A stretch of 64,000 nucleotides of DNA from Antitrichia curtipendula (GCA_951230915.1 OX579639.1:7130001-7194000); one strand, 5' to 3'; shown: positions 1 to 13,598, counted from the stretch's first letter. Translations and numbers: made by a program. Notes: generated by a model not told the origin, from the sequence alone.

Positions 1-670
1 GATGACAGATGAAAAATTTATGGCACAATAAGCAAGAAATGGAGATTGGTGGGCAGCCCTCCAAATTTACAAAAAGTCAAAATAAATTTTTTGAATTGAA
101 GAAAAAAATATTATGTTTTTATCTATACGTGAAGCTTTGGTTCATTCTATTTGGACTAGGGATGAGAAAGTTGTGGACAATATTAGCTTTGGGGGCACTT
201 TAAGCATCTTCTTAAGAAAAAACCATGTGACTGTGTAGTGAACTTCAACATTTTGGCTTTATATGCTCTATTTTGTTGATAAATTGGAGTGGAAATTACT
301 TCAATTTATTTTGTTTTTTCATTTTAGAGATGAAAGCACATATCCTCTAAAAATCATAATGAGTTCATTTTTTTTTAGAAAATATGAAATAACTGTGAAT
401 TTGAAGAAACAGTGGTAGAAAAGTCATGTCAAATACGAAATCACAATGAAAAAATCTGAAAGTTTTAGCACATGTATATACTGCAATGTAAAACATCAAA
501 TTTCTAACTCATTTTCAAAATACAAAATCAATAAACCATGGCTAAAAGCCCAACTTTCAAATTGCAAGAAAATATTTAAGTGTCTGAATTTTCAAAACTT
601 CAAGTTGAAGTAGAAACAAAACTTATATACTTCATTTGAGTAGCTACGTTCAAAATGAAAACAAACCCTC
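1..670. other. AT-rich DNA, no gene
   Basis: Very AT-rich sequence with poly-A and poly-T runs. The only open frame (9-203, +) is low-complexity and resembles no family I know. Some phrases echo the TTAA-type repeats further on, so this is probably decayed repeat DNA. Confidence 0.6.
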
Positions 671-890
671 TTAATCCCCTAAAGAACCAAATACAATTTT
701 TTGACAACATTAATAGCGATTTGGGGCAGCTCACTACAATTGGAATTTTTTTTTTTTCTTTGAAATTTTCACACAAGATGTGCCCAAGGAGAAACTTTAA
801 GGCCCAACAATTTTCATAACTTTTGTCTATGTGGTTAAAAAATTATTGCATGATATGCCATTTTCATCTTTGCTTCTTTTCACATCAATC
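671..890. repeat. Partial TTAA-type element, one end only
   Basis: The segment begins TTAATCCCCTAAAGAACC. Its next 200 bases match, in reverse complement, the right-hand end of the copies at 20348-21283 and 52035-53002 (the region with the 'gctcactac' and 'aaggcccaac' phrases). It stops where the next full element begins at 891, so only one end survives. Confidence 0.6.
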
Positions 891-1823
891 TTACCCCCTA
901 AAGGACCAAGGCCTTTTTTCTACCAAAAAACACTCAAAACTGCCATTTCTATAGCAAAGAGTAGAAAATTTTGAAAATTATTTTTTTGCACATCTAACCG
1001 TAGGATCTTACACCTAACTAGTACGAGAATGTGTAGAAAAATTTTCAGAATTTTTTGACCTCACATATTGCAAGATATATGTGTTTAAAGTGAAAAAAAC
1101 AAGTTTTTCAACACATTGCGGGACTAGATTTTTTGACTTTGAACATTTTCAACTTAAATCTTTTGCACTACAAAGTTTTGAGCTTTAAATCTTTAAAGTG
1201 TAAAATTGGGTTCAGAGTCTAGGAAAAGAAAAGAAAAGAAATTCAAAAAAACTTAATTTTCATTCTTCAAATTTTTTTAAAGTCGAAGTAGGTAAGAGAT
1301 AGAAGGAAAATCTAAAATCTAAATATCTTTTACATGGAATTAAAATGCAGCAATATCAATGGTGAGATTGTTCTAGTAAGAAAACTTAACCATGTGGAAC
1401 TATTTTTTTTGAAAAATTGAAAAAATTGCATTCAGAAATGAATCCTACAAGTTATTTTTTTCAAGAAGATACTCTAATTGCCCAAAAAACAAGAATGTCC
1501 ATAATTTTTTCATAACAAATCCAAATGGAATGAACCAAAGCTTAATTGATAGACAAAAATATAATCTATGAAAAAAAAAATTAAAGAAAAAAATTTCAAA
1601 TTTTTGCTATTTTTTTTTCTGCCCGCTTTCCCCTATTTTGAGCTTACTTGGGCATAACTTTAGTTCCCGAGCACCGATTGAAAAAAAATTATATTCCCAC
1701 GAAGCTAATCAATTTTTCTATCTTTAAAAAAAGTTTCAAAAAATCAGGAAAAAATTCAGCCTATAGGTACCTGCCCAAAATCTCATTTGTCCCCCAAAGG
1801 GACAATGGTCCTTTAGGGGTTAA
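891..1823. mobile_element. TTAA-flanked non-autonomous element (copy 1)
   Basis: About 933 bp. The left end reads TTACCCCCTAAAGGACC and the right end GGTCCTTTAGGGGTTAA, forming imperfect terminal inverted repeats. The left part carries the phrase 'ccgtaggatctta' and the right part 'aggtacctgcccaaaat', both shared with other copies in this window. There is no coding capacity. It is most like a MITE; the TTAA boundary and CCCC(T)AAAGG tip suggest a piggyBac-type element, which is inference. The left TTAA is mutated to TTAC. Confidence 0.65.
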
Positions 1824-1946
1824 AACAATTCTATTGACATGAAGGACAAATTAAAGAGTTGTCCACTTCATTATTTCCTATTGAAGTCTCTTGGAATGTG
1901 ATAAGGTAGGATGACACATTCCCAACTAGAGACCCATATTCATTCC

Positions 1947-2127
1947 CAACTTGTAGGGTTTAGTTATTTCCAACCAAGGTTGGAACAAATTTTCAACCCA
2001 AGCTTGAAATGTGTTTTTTCTTGCTTTTCAAGGTTGGAAGTAGTAAGGTCATGACACATGTCTCAAAGTAGTGAGCAAGAAAGTAGGAACTAATGAGCAA
2101 AAAATGGGTTCTTGAATGATCGGAATT
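1947..2127. repeat. Dispersed repeat of about 180 bp, shared with 23816-23997
   Basis: The stretch from 'caacttgtaggg' to 'gaatgatc' matches 23816-23997 at roughly 75-80% by eye, in the same orientation. Shared landmarks include 'tcatgacacatgtct' and 'gtgagcaagaaagtagga'. The second copy directly abuts the broken hAT transposase, so this could be a piece of that element. Confidence 0.6.
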
Positions 2128-2278
2128 GGATGACTCTAGACATTGGACATGGGTTTAGACCAACTTATGCCTTTCAAAATTCATAGTAATTTTAGTTCAA
2201 GCAATAAAATTACCAAATTTTTAGCAATCTCCATCATTTCTATCTTTGCACCTCCAAAAATATTTGCTTCGCCTTACA

Positions 2279-2599
2279 CTACTTCAGATGATGTCCACAA
2301 TTTTTTATTTGGTCCGTTAATATTGGTGTCTCCACTATAAGTTCCACAAGTATAAAGTGAAATTCTTTGATAATTGCATCCTTACTGACTGCTGGAAATT
2401 TCCTCTCCATGATCTCATCCTCGAGCAGACCAGTGTAAAAACTAAACAGGGCCTCACACAAAAGCATATAAATGACCAGCAATCCCGATTCTGATGCAAA
2501 TGGCATGTCACCTTGTTGGAATGATGGAATGTAGGCAGTACGTACATCCATGAAAAACATGCTGCTCATTGGGACCTTGATTGGAAGTGGCATGAACAA
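2279..2599 (-). pseudogene. Unrecognised open frame, 106 codons
   Basis: An uninterrupted frame with higher GC than its AT-rich surroundings and non-repetitive protein content (acidic and hydrophobic mix, central phrase LLEDEIMERKFPAV). I recognise no domain. It lies between the 180-bp repeat and the TTAA element at 2642. It may be an exon remnant or a transposon-captured gene piece; it may equally be chance. No promoter or partner exon was found. Confidence 0.2.
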
Positions 2600-2641
2600 T
2601 TAGAAATTGTGTTAACGCACTAAAATGGACTTCCAAAAACC

Positions 2642-3579
2642 TCAACTCCAAAATGTTCTTGACTATGTTTTCACCAAAATTGTCATTTCTAATACAAGTA
2701 TCAAATTTTAGGAAAAAAACACATTTTTGGACACACACAACTGTAGGATCTTGTAATACGCTGGTTTGAAAAGATATGAAAAATATTTCTAAAATTTCCA
2801 CTGTATAGATTGCAAGATATTAGAGTTTGAAGTAACTAAATTCATTTTTTGGCCCTGTAAAAAATTGGGCAACTACACTTCACAACGTCACATTTGTATA
2901 AAAAAATGTTTAAAATGGTGGTGCTTCTTTGGATTCATTTTTCAAAGCAAGTTGGCTGCATGCTTGAAAAAATTCAAATCATTTGGAATTGTACAACACA
3001 TAGGAAAAAAAATAGTAAGTAGAAAGAAGAAGAGAATGATTTAAAATATGAAATTGTTGAAAATTTAATTATGGAATTAAAAAATGCCAATCCCAATGGT
3101 TGTAATAATCAAGTTACATCCTATTATATGATTTTTTTCCTGAAAATATTGAAAATTGAATTAAATAAAGGATTTTAAAGTTTATCTTAGAATAGAGTTT
3201 CCATAACTTCTCCAAATCACCTACAAACTAAAACTATTCATAATTTTCATCTCATTAATCAAAATGGAACGATTCAAAGTTTTTCCATGTATATATAAAT
3301 CTAGAAAACCAATTTCAAATTTGTATTTCTTAAAAAAGTGATTTTTAAAGAATCGTTTTGAGCTACCTAGATTGTTTGCTATATGCTAAAAATTACATAT
3401 TACACAATAACTTTTTGACCATGTAGTCAAAAGTTATGAAAATTGTTGGGCCTTAAAGAAAAAAATTGTCCACATGTTGTGTGAAAGTTTTGAAGAAAAA
3501 TAAATAAAATTTCCATTTGTAGTAAGCTGCCCAAAATCACTATGTTGCTAAAAAATGCAGTTTGGTCCTTTAGGGGTAA
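2642..3579. mobile_element. TTAA-type non-autonomous element (copy 2)
   Basis: About 938 bp, aligned with the copies at 20348-21283 and 52035-53002 in the same orientation. The left part has 'cttgactatgttttcacc' and 'gtaggatcttgta'. The middle has 'gcaagttggctgcatgcttgaaaa'. The right end reads TTTGGTCCTTTAGGGGTAAA. Both TTAA borders have decayed (TCAA and TAAA), so this is an older copy. No coding capacity. Confidence 0.65.
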
Positions 3580-6285
3580 AATTCAAATGAAGAGCTAACA
3601 AACTTGTTCCATAATCCACCTTGTAATTGTTGAAATTTGATTTGTTTTGCTAAGTAGAAATTGTAAATAATTCCAAATCAACATTTGGAATGCATGTTTA
3701 AATTTCCATTAGGACCATTTTCAAAGCAAATAGAAAAGTACAAAAGTTTGGATTTTAAATCAAGTGAAATTCCCAAGCTTTGCTCAAAGCCAAGAAATGA
3801 TGTAAAATTGACAAGCTTTACTCTCTTCACTAATGATATGTATATGCCTTTTGAGGACCTCTCAAAAATCAAATATTTATCTTTTTCACTCACAAAATAA
3901 AAGCTTCCAATAGTTTAAAGAGAGCATTGCTTGTAAAAAAAATTAACGGTCTAAGGAACTTTATCGCTCATTCAAAAATGAGCCTTAAATTTTAAATCAA
4001 CCATATATGGTCAGTTAGATAGTTAGGGGTTAAGGTGAACTAGTCCATTACCATCACCCTTCTCAATTCTGCCTTCATATTCCCATAGGATACATTTCAA
4101 AGGTGAAATGTACACCAAATGTACTTGAGGGCGAATTTGAAAAGGTTGGTGGTAATGGGCTAGTTGACCTTATATTACTTCTTGTTTGTTTCTCTAACTT
4201 TACTTTCAAGTGTGGGTGATAGAGCACCATCAAGCACCAATTTTGCAAAAAAGTCAACAATGAGCCAATTGCGGACCAATCATATACACCTTAATAATGA
4301 GACTCTTTGTGAAAAAATCATATTATAAGTCAAATAGTTAGAATGTGAGACAAGTGTAAAATTAAGCAACAATAGTATCTTAAAGAATGTCATTGAACTT
4401 TTGAAATCTTTAATTCCATATGCTTCTATTTTGTGACTGTTTGTAAATGATTTTTCAATGTTCATTTTTCAAAGATGAATTCACATTTTTTTTGGAAGTC
4501 ATAAGAATTTGAGAATTTAAGAATTTTTTGTGAGAAATAATAACTCATGTGAATTTTGAATAAAAGTAAAGAAAATTTATACCATATACGAAATATACAT
4601 AATAAATATGATTTTTTTCCAAAAAATATACACAATAATTTAGATTATTATATTAGAAAACTAAATTTATGTGGCTTTCTATAATTTAAAAAATCAACAT
4701 ACATTGGTTATAGGTCCAAAAATAAATTTGCAACAAAATACTCAATTTGGAGAATTTAAAAAATTTAAAGTTGGAGTAGTAACTAAACTGATAAAATTCA
4801 TGTTGTCAGTTGGTCTCAAATTCAAAATAATTCCTTTAAATGGATAAGATTCATATTAAAAGCAAAAAGCAAAAAGTAACCAAAATATATGAAAAGTTGA
4901 TTGGTGTATTAATCCTTAAATAATAAGGCCATGTCCTTTAGGCTTGATTTCAAGTAAATCTTTGGCAAGAAGTGACTTTCAGACTTTTTGGGAATGTCTC
5001 AACCTACTAGATCCACTTCTATTGTCAACAAAGCTTGCTAAGCACTACATTTGGGCTACAAAATCAAAACTTTGTTCATTGGTCAATTTTATATGCTCTA
5101 ATTGCACCTCGAATTGCACAAGCCTTGAACAAAGAATAAGACTTATATCCTACTTGAATGAGATTTTTTATTCCCTTTTGGATTGCCCACTAGGCTAAAA
5201 AATTGAATAAAAAAATGTCATTTAAGGATTAAGGGTTGTTGCAAGAACCACTTAACATTTTTATCTTAAAAACATTGTTTTTTGCCATAACATTATTTTA
5301 CTATGAGTACTATTTAGGAATATTGTAATTTAAATCATGAAAATGAATTTAAAAACTATTTAAAATGATTATTTTTTAAAATTAAAAAATTAAAAAACAT
5401 TAAATACTGGTTAAGTATCATTAAACACATTTAAAAAAAATTTAAACATTTTTAAAAGCCAAAAATAAAATTAAAAAACCAATTAATAAAACCAATAAAA
5501 ATAGTTTAAAAATGATGAAAAGAAGAAAAAGAAAAAAAGAATTGTATTATGTACTGTTACTGACTGTAGCAAATGTGATCTTTCCTTATGCTTTGTCTAA
5601 GAATCCTAGTGAGGGAAGTCTCAGTGTTCTACAAGTTTCACACAATGTTTTTGGGGCAATCTTATTGCTAAGGATGCCCCACCTATGTAGGTCACATCTT
5701 GGCGATAGCCAACTTGAGCAGATATGACAAAGTTGGAGCAAAGCTATATATTAGATATCCAATGAGCCGCGCTAGCAACGAATAGGTTATTGTATATAAT
5801 CGGTTGTACATTTTTCAATCACAACCTTTGAACTTCATGATCCAAGGTGTAAGAAGCAAGTTGAAAGAAAAGAAGGTTACAATTGCAACTTGTGGTGCCA
5901 CATTAGCGTTGAAAAGTCAACAACTGGTTATGCAACCGTGATGATATATCTAGGTGCACTCAATTATTCCTTGCATCATTTACTATGGAGCTGGAATAAC
6001 CAAAAATTAGCAGAGCATTTTAATTTTTAGTAATTTAAAAAAATCATAAAAATGAATAAATAAATGGTAATTTCTTTACACTTTGATCTGTTTGAATTGC
6101 ACCAAATATTTATGAAAGGAATTTTTCTTCTCATTCTAGTTTTTATTTAAAGGATGCCCATGTGCATGCCCTACGTGTTAGAATTGCATAAAACCTCATT
6201 GTGATTGCGTCATTAGAAAGAAAATGAAGCTTTGGGAGGGTTGCAAGTTCTCTACATGTTCACAAGGTTAGGAACTTCATTGTGA
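3580..6285. other. AT-rich DNA, no supported gene
   Basis: No convincing gene. Open frames of 61-84 codons (for example 3685-3900, 4944-5198 and 5512-5727, all +) show biased composition and no recognisable motif. Segment 4909-5232 is bounded by TTAATCCTTAAAT and its inverted copy ATTTAAGGATTAA and may be a short, degenerate TTAA-type element (324 bp). Confidence 0.45.
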
Positions 6286-6769
6286 TTAACCTCTAAAGGA
6301 CCAAACACTATTTTTTGGCAACATAGCAATTTAGGGCAATTCACTACAAACGGAATTTTTATTTATTTTCTTTGAAAATTTCACACATGTGCCCGAGGAG
6401 TATGTTTAAGGCCCAACTTTTGACTATATAACTTTTGACTACATGGTTAAAAAGTTATTATATGATATATAATTTTTGTTCCTCATCGGGCAACCCAGTT
6501 AGTTCATAAAACTTCTTTATAAATCACTTTAAAAAAATAAAAACAATAAAAACTGGTTTTAAAGATTTACTTACCGGTGAAAAACTTTGAATCATTCCAT
6601 TTTGATTAATGAGATTAAAGTTATGAGGAATTCCAGTTTGCAGGTAGCTACTCCTTGGGAATAGGTAGTGTGAAATTTTAAAATTAAAAAAATAGAAACT
6701 CCGTTCGTAGTGAGCTACCCAAAATCGCTATATTGCCAAATAAGCGGTGTTTGGTCTTTTAGGAATTAA
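6286..6769. mobile_element. Fold-back derivative of the TTAA element
   Basis: About 484 bp bounded by TTAACCTCTAAAGGACC and GGTCTTTTAGGAATTAA. Both ends are the same type of end in opposite orientation. Left 'caaacactattttttggcaa' and right 'ttgccaaataagcggtgttt' pair with each other, as do 'ttcactacaaacggaatt' and the reverse complement of 'actccgttcgtagtgagc'. Standard copies have two different ends, so this copy arose by inversion or end-duplication. Confidence 0.6.
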
Positions 6770-7294
6770 ATATCTAGAGCACATGTAGGTTGCTCACTTG
6801 AGTAGATACTTTCAAGTAAGATAATATTATTTAACTCATTTTCAAAAAAAAATTACAATTTTTTTAATTTAAAAAATAATAATAATTTAATATTTTTGAC
6901 TAGTAGTGCATTGATTTACACATAACATTCACTATCAATCACTAGTATTGCCTCCCCCAAACAGAATGATGTGAAATATTCCACACCGAATCAATGACTA
7001 TAAATACAGACTTCAAAATGTGTTAGAGAAATGAAGTCCATAAGCCTACATCTTAGTTGCAACCACAAACTAGGTTAGTACCAATAACACTTTCAATTTT
7101 TCATCAAAACATATAGTTCTTTGAATTTAAAGATTTCAACAATTATACTACTACACTTTGTTGAAGAAGCCATTCATGATTAGAGAAGTTCATAAATATC
7201 ATAAGCTATTTACTTACATACTCATGGGGGGGTAGAAGGTGAGACAAATAATGTAGGATATCTATATGTAGGATATGTATCTATATATGTAGAA

Positions 7295-7300
<6 letters not shown>

Positions 7301-7343
<43 letters not shown>
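7301..7343. repeat. (TA)n microsatellite
   Basis: About 43 bp of uninterrupted TA, flanked by imperfect 'tatatgtaggat' repeats. Confidence 0.9.
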
Positions 7344-7355
<12 letters not shown>

Positions 7356-7364
7356 GTAGGATAG

Positions 7365-7776
7365 CACTCATAGTAGAAATTTTATTTAAAGTAGAGCTCA
7401 GGATTTAAAACCTCATTTATTCATAATAGAATAATTTTTTTCAAAAACTTTGATTGAAGAAAACCTAGAAAATCTATCTAAGTTTTATCTCCAAAAATCC
7501 TTTTGAGATTTCTAGTCTCCAATCAAAAGTTATGGACGAATTTCAGAGAGAGGTTGGAAATGACATTTTTTTGGCATTTTCAAACATCTTCTCTGAATTT
7601 TATCTGTAACTTTTGATTGGAGGCTTGAAATATCAAAAGAATTTTTGGAGATAAAACTTATACATATCTCTCAAATTTTTTTAGTCCAAATTTGTTTGAA
7701 AAAAGTTATTCTACTATGACTAAATGGGATCTGAAATTCTACATCAAACATAATTTTTATATTTGGACAATGAGTG
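7365..7776. mobile_element. Fold-back element (family shared with 26052-26399)
   Basis: About 412 bp. The ends CACTCATAGT and ACAATGAGTG are near-inverted. Two long arms (about 7385-7562 and 7578-7745) pair imperfectly around a short AT-rich loop. Landmarks are 'tctccaatcaaaagttatg' in the left arm and 'taacttttgattggaggct' in the right. The same arms recur inside the CACTA-like element at 26 kb. No coding capacity; the transcript would form a long hairpin. Confidence 0.6.
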
Positions 7777-8547
7777 GTCAAGCTCTTATTTTTAAATTAT
7801 TCCATGTCCTTTGAGGCTTCATGATAGACAATTGATTTCAATTTCAATATAAAATTAAATCTCCAACCTTCATTCCCACAAATGTCATTGAAGCAATTCC
7901 TTTCATTGGGCCATCAAATTTTTTTTGATGGCAAATGATTAATGACATTGATATTTGATTCAAAGGATTAAATTTTTTTTTGGCAAATCATCTTAACATT
8001 TCTTCGTAGATTTGTTTGGCTGGTCCAAGATTTAGCAAAAAGAATAGTGTACACCATAAACCTACTGCTACGACCTTGGTACCCGGTACAAGAGCTTATT
8101 TTAATTCCCTATGCAGATGTTTTTTTGTAGATGAGGCCTCCAAAGAGGGAAAGGCAGCCTCCCTGAAGGCTATTGAATGTTATGCAACTTAGGAAACATC
8201 CCTAGAATAGCCTTTTTGTAGCCTTATGTACAATCTAATGATAATCATTCTATAACTACTTAGTATACAACTACTTCTCTAATTTTTGGCTCCAAATTTG
8301 TGATTTCAAGTCAACAAGAGAACTATCCCCTTCTAAATGGCAAAAATAGACATTTAGTTGGCGTCTCTTTAAAAATAACAAAAAAATTAAAAAAAAATTA
8401 AAAAAAATTATTTAATGTCTACAAATAGAATATTTACCTTCATTTCAAATTTCACACACATTGAATATACTCTAGAAAATTTATAGCCACAAAATCAATT
8501 GTCTGAAGTTAAAGGGCAAAAAAAAAAAATGTTTTTTGCAACCACCC
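7777..8547. other. AT-rich DNA, nothing recognised
   Basis: A slightly GC-richer patch near 8050-8220 has no open frame of note and no recognisable motif. Confidence 0.5.
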
Positions 8548-9099
8548 TTAACCCCTAAGCACTCAAAAGACCTTTTTTTGGTTGCTACCCAACTTTGGGC
8601 AATATTTTTGGACAAATAAATCTTTTTCAATTTTTAATTTTTTTAATTTTTTAAAGATTAGATTTTCTTTTAACATTTATACTCAAAACTAAGACTGCTA
8701 TGGTCAAACAAAAATTATAAGAGAAATAACACAGAGTGTTTAAAAATTGGCCTAGTGTTCAAAAACTTACTATTTCAAGAAAGTGTTGGTGTTCTCATTA
8801 TTAGATCTTATGCATTTTTTCACAAATTAATAGAAACCACAATTTAGACCAATAAAAAAAATTCAAATGCTAAAAGTAGAAACTATATTTTTGGTGAATT
8901 TTTGAAGTTATATCTTCAAAATTCATTTGAAGAGAATCTAAAAATAATTTTATAATTTTATAATTTTGACTGTATGGATACTTTCTACTTTTCATGCTTT
9001 ACATTATCTTCTTTGATGCAAACTTCAATTTTTTTATAAAACTTACATTTTATAATACATTTGTATTTTGTCTGAACCCCTTGGGCTTTTAGAGGTTAA
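8548..9099. mobile_element. Short TTAA-flanked element (variant ends)
   Basis: About 552 bp from TTAACCCCTAAGCACTC to GGGCTTTTAGAGGTTAA. The tips match the main family, but the interior does not align with it, so it is a separate subfamily or a coincidental pairing. No coding capacity. Confidence 0.45.
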
Positions 9100-12000
9100 G
9101 CACCTCTTATGTAGAAAAGTCAATAAGATCATAATGTAGAAATTTCCAACTCCATCCTTTGCAAATGCATCCAACTATCTAAGCCACTTCCAAAGAAGTT
9201 GAGCAAAAAATATTGTCTTTTGATGTCCTCTAGAAGCCTCTCCAAAGTCATCCAAAGGAAAGCCAATAATAGTGTTACAAGGTTACAAAGTTACCCTCTA
9301 AAAGTACTTAGTGTATAGGTAGTTACTACCTCTTTTGAATTGTTTGCCTCTTTTGAAGTGATAGTGATAGTGTAAAATCATGTACAAGCCTAATAGTAGA
9401 ATAGTCAAGGAATAGTTTTTGTACACGTGGCATGTAGCCATTAGACAAAAATCATTTCTGATTTCCTACATTGAAACACTCAATCTCCGAACTTACTTCC
9501 TTCATCCTCAATTCCTTTCTTCTTACATTGAACCCTAAATTACATTAAAAATTTCAATTCCACAAAAAACACAACAACAACAACAACAATTTAATGAGAG
9601 AATATAATTTACTCTTCATAGTCCCACAATCACGGCTTTGGACACCCTACTACACTACAATCAAAGCACAATAAACATGTAGCTAACTATTCCATCTTTA
9701 AAGTGCAAGTGTTGTTTATTAAATACAAATTTTTAATCATACTTCTTAGTGTTTTCAAATGCAAGTGTCTTCTTTGAGGTTTGTATCTCAAGTATCAAAT
9801 TTTGTCCAAGGAGAATTCCTTAAAGAGCCTGGTTTACGTTCTATTTTAAAATTGCAACAACTTTTACTTGTGCATCCAGGTCGGCATTCCACTTGTTGAG
9901 AATTCTACATAGAGGAAAATAATGTTTGATAAAATTTGCGTCAATTCGGATACTTGTGTTATGATTTTGGAACTTTTGCATGTAAAGCCCTCCATTTGCA
10001 TATGTTGTTGTCAATTTAAAATTCATAGATAGGAAAATAATTGAAGCAATCCTACTATTAATTTTTCAATCAGTTATCATTAACTAAGTTATCTCCAAGA
10101 ATTTATTTCAGACATTGGTAGTGTAAGTGATAAGTTGGTGTAATTATACACGTCACAAAGTCTGGATATCCAAACAAGAAGCATCATGTCAAGGTAACTA
10201 TCAAATGATTTTGCATCTACGTGAAGGTAACCGTAATTTGTCAAGTTTGAAGATCTTCAAAAAGAATATCAAAATCAACTTCATTTATCATATACAAATT
10301 ATAATTTCACATTGCCACACTTAATCTAAACAGCATCACCGTTGTTGATTGTCTTCTCCAACAACGTTCTTACAATATGGGTGTATTTCAATATAATTAT
10401 TGTGACCCTCATTTACAATTTTGAAAGGCAGGCAAATGATTTGAGAAGATGGAACACTTGTACTAATGACTTTTTCAAGTCAAATTGCACAGTTGTTGAT
10501 TTTTTAGAAGGTGTCTATTGTTTTTTTTTTTAATTGCACAGTTGTTGATTTTTTAGAGAAGAAGGGGTTTCAAGGTTGAGCTACTTGTTTATTCTCAGAA
10601 GCTAATAAAAAGGAAATTATAAATTGTCTTGACGTTCTTTAGATTGAACAAAATAATGGCATGAAAAGAACCTAGACACAAGCTCTACATTTCTGCAAAG
10701 TTTTATGTCCATTCCCATCCCTACATTTGGCATGAACTAATTAATTTAGAACCTTGCACAAAATCTACAAAGCACAAATTGACTACATTAGTCCCATTGT
10801 GTTCAAGAATAAAAACTGTCTTTAATCAAACTTTCATTAGATTTGGATGTACTTCATCCATTTCATGTAGCTTTTATAATAAGTTCTCAAAGACATTCAT
10901 AATCCATCAAATGGAGGCTACAACTCTTATAGGGTACAAAACCTTAAAAAGAAAGACCTTTGACTATAGAAACGAACTTCAGAATCCTTTCACTCTATAT
11001 GCTCTCATTTTGCAATTATGTATTTTAGAATTTTTTTAATTTCCAAAAATAAAATTTTATGTCTTTCATAAGTCACAAAATTTGAAATCTCTTAGAAAAT
11101 TTGAAATCATTGTGATTTTTTAAAGAAAAGTAAATAAAATACATATCAAATACGAAATTCCTTCAATTTATTTATTTTTTACCATGGCTATATATAATGG
11201 TGAAGAATATCATAGAATTAGAACATTTATTGTGTCTTTTTACAAAAAAAAAGTGAAAGATTATAATTATAGGTTCAAAATTCAAATTATAATAAAATAT
11301 TAAATTTTAGGAATTTTTTGTCAAATTTTCAAGTTATAGTAGAAACTAAATTTCATAAACCTTATTTAATTATTGATATAAAATTAAAAAAAGTTCAAAA
11401 TTGAAGGTTAAAATTCAAATCAAGAACAATGTTCTTGACTTTGCCAATACACACTACATGGTGATCTATGGATTGAGCATCATCTTTTATGAAAAAGTCA
11501 AAATATACTAATTGAGGGAATATCTAATGCCATTCACTTAAATTACTTTCATGAATTTTTATTGCATGAATTTTTCTCCCATCCAATATGCCACCTAAAA
11601 ATCATCCCAAAAGGCACACAATGTCTTCTTAGGCGCTTTAGGGTTGATCTTGTAACTTGTAAGGCTCCAACCGCCAATTATTGGTTGATGGATGACTTTG
11701 TGAAGGCGTTGAGGACAAAAAAATAGAATTTATCATCCAATATTTTTTATAGGAGGTGCTTGAACACATATTTTTGAGATTCAAGTTTCATATTGCTTCA
11801 TTGTGGTAATTTTGACCTTCTTATATAATAAGATAATTGATCCACAAATTACCATACAATGTATTTTGACATCCTCTATCTTGATGTGAATTTGAGTCAT
11901 TAAAATAATTTTTTTTTGAATTTGAGCCCAAATAGTGAAATGAAGTTTATCAAATCTACATTCTATTCCAATTTGAAAATTTTCTAAAATGCAATATTGT

Positions 12001-13024
12001 ATTGTACTTTGAACTTTGGAACTATTACCATAGAGTGCTGATTTTTTAATTTTAATATGACATGATAAATATTTTGCACTGCGATGTTGATAAACTATGA
12101 TATACATCTACAGAGAGCATTTCAAATTTTTTGAGCATATTTTGTATTTGATATGAATTTAGTTTCATTTTTCATTCAAAAAATGTACAGTAATTTCAAA
12201 TTTTTGCAAAAAAATCCAAAATATTTAGGGCATAGTGAAGACATGTAATCCATCTCTAAAAAATAATGATAGAAAATGTAAATTATTTGAAGTTACAAAA
12301 TTAGAGAATCGAGAGAGAAAGGAACTCAAAGTTCGAAAGAAGTGGTTATAGATATGTCCTTCCAGGGGTAAGTGAATGAATTGATCCAAGTCTACGACAT
12401 GTTGACATCCAACCATTTTTTTACAACATTTTGGTGACCATTAGCACCAAAGTAATGGGCCTTGCACCATGCCCTATGTTACATACCTCCAACAATGAAC
12501 TCCAATTAAGAATACAAAATATACTTATTAACAACTTCATTTCACAAAAAGCTCAAACCATTTGACCATAGAGAGATCAATCTCCAAAGAGAGTCTCTTC
12601 ACTCTCAAACTCGGTCTTTATATAATAAAGACTATCAATAAAGACTATCAATCCTTAAGATAGACTTTAGTCTTTAGCTTTCTATCTTTGGTTCTATCTA
12701 GAACCATCTACTATAGTAAAACTCCTAGTTATACTTCTCCAATCATCTCTTATCCAAATCTTGATCTTCTACTTGGAGTTATCTAACTCCAAGTTCTAAC
12801 ACACTTGTGTGTACTTGGGAGTTGTCCAAATCCAGTGTCAAAACTCCAGTGCACTAATCATCCAAGTGAACTTGTTCAACTCCACTGTATAAATTCATCA
12901 TTTGCAAATATCTATCTCTAGGCACTTTAGTGCCTTTATCATCCAACTAGAGTTGTTTAATTCTACTGCACAAATCCACCATCTAGAGAATATCTATCTC
13001 TAGACAATCTTTGCTTATATACTA
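9100..13024. other. AT-rich DNA, no supported gene
   Basis: About 3.9 kb with no recognisable gene. Open frames up to 108 codons (11781-12107, -) are composed mainly of I, K, Y and N and look like chance products of AT-rich DNA. A short phrase, 'gcacagttgttgattttttag', is duplicated at about 10487 and 10536. No LTR or RNA gene seen. Confidence 0.5.
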
Positions 13025-13598
13025 CTCCCTCCGTCCCATAATGATCTTCCTATTGGCTTTAATTTTTTATCCCAAAATGATCTTCTTGTTGCACTTTGTA
13101 ACATTGGAATAGGTCAAATTTGGCTTTTGATTGCTTTTTTGGACTAGCAAAACAACTTTGTAGTAGTAGTAGTAGCAGTAGTAGTTCCCTTTCATCTAGC
13201 AATCAAAAGACAAATGAAATGATTGGAGGGACCAATCAACATTGTTTGTTCATATTTTTTGCATCTTTTTGAGTATTTCCCAATTAAAGGAAATGAAGCT
13301 TTGGGAGGCAAATTAGAGGTCAAAACATAGTCTTAGGCATGTACTAAATTCCCCTAAAATGAAAACTTTACATTCAACAATTATAAGTCTAGTGGTGCTC
13401 TTTAAAAATGCCCCCAATATTATACTTTTCAATACTCCAAAACTACAATTCAAAAAAGGCTCTAAAGCACACAGTTTCTTGGACGCTAAGAGTACACCAA
13501 ACTCTACTTATAGTGCAAAATAGACCTCTAAAATGTTATTTTTAGCTTTAATCTGGAACATTGTGTCCAACACGAAGATCATTTTGGGACGGAGGTAG
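13025..13598. mobile_element. Stowaway-type MITE (Tc1/mariner)
   Basis: The left end reads CTCCCTCCGTCCCATAATG and the right end CATTTTGGGACGGAGGTAG, an inverted pair carrying the classic Stowaway 'CTCCCTCCGTCCC' tip. TA dinucleotides flank both sides, as expected for Tc1/mariner target duplication. About 570 bp is long for Stowaway. The interior holds a (GTA)n microsatellite at about 13160-13184 and no transposase. Confidence 0.8.

Noticed and set aside
11781..12107. 108-codon minus-strand frame as a gene
   Set aside because: Composition is dominated by I, K, Y and N as expected by chance in AT-rich DNA, with no motif or GC rise.
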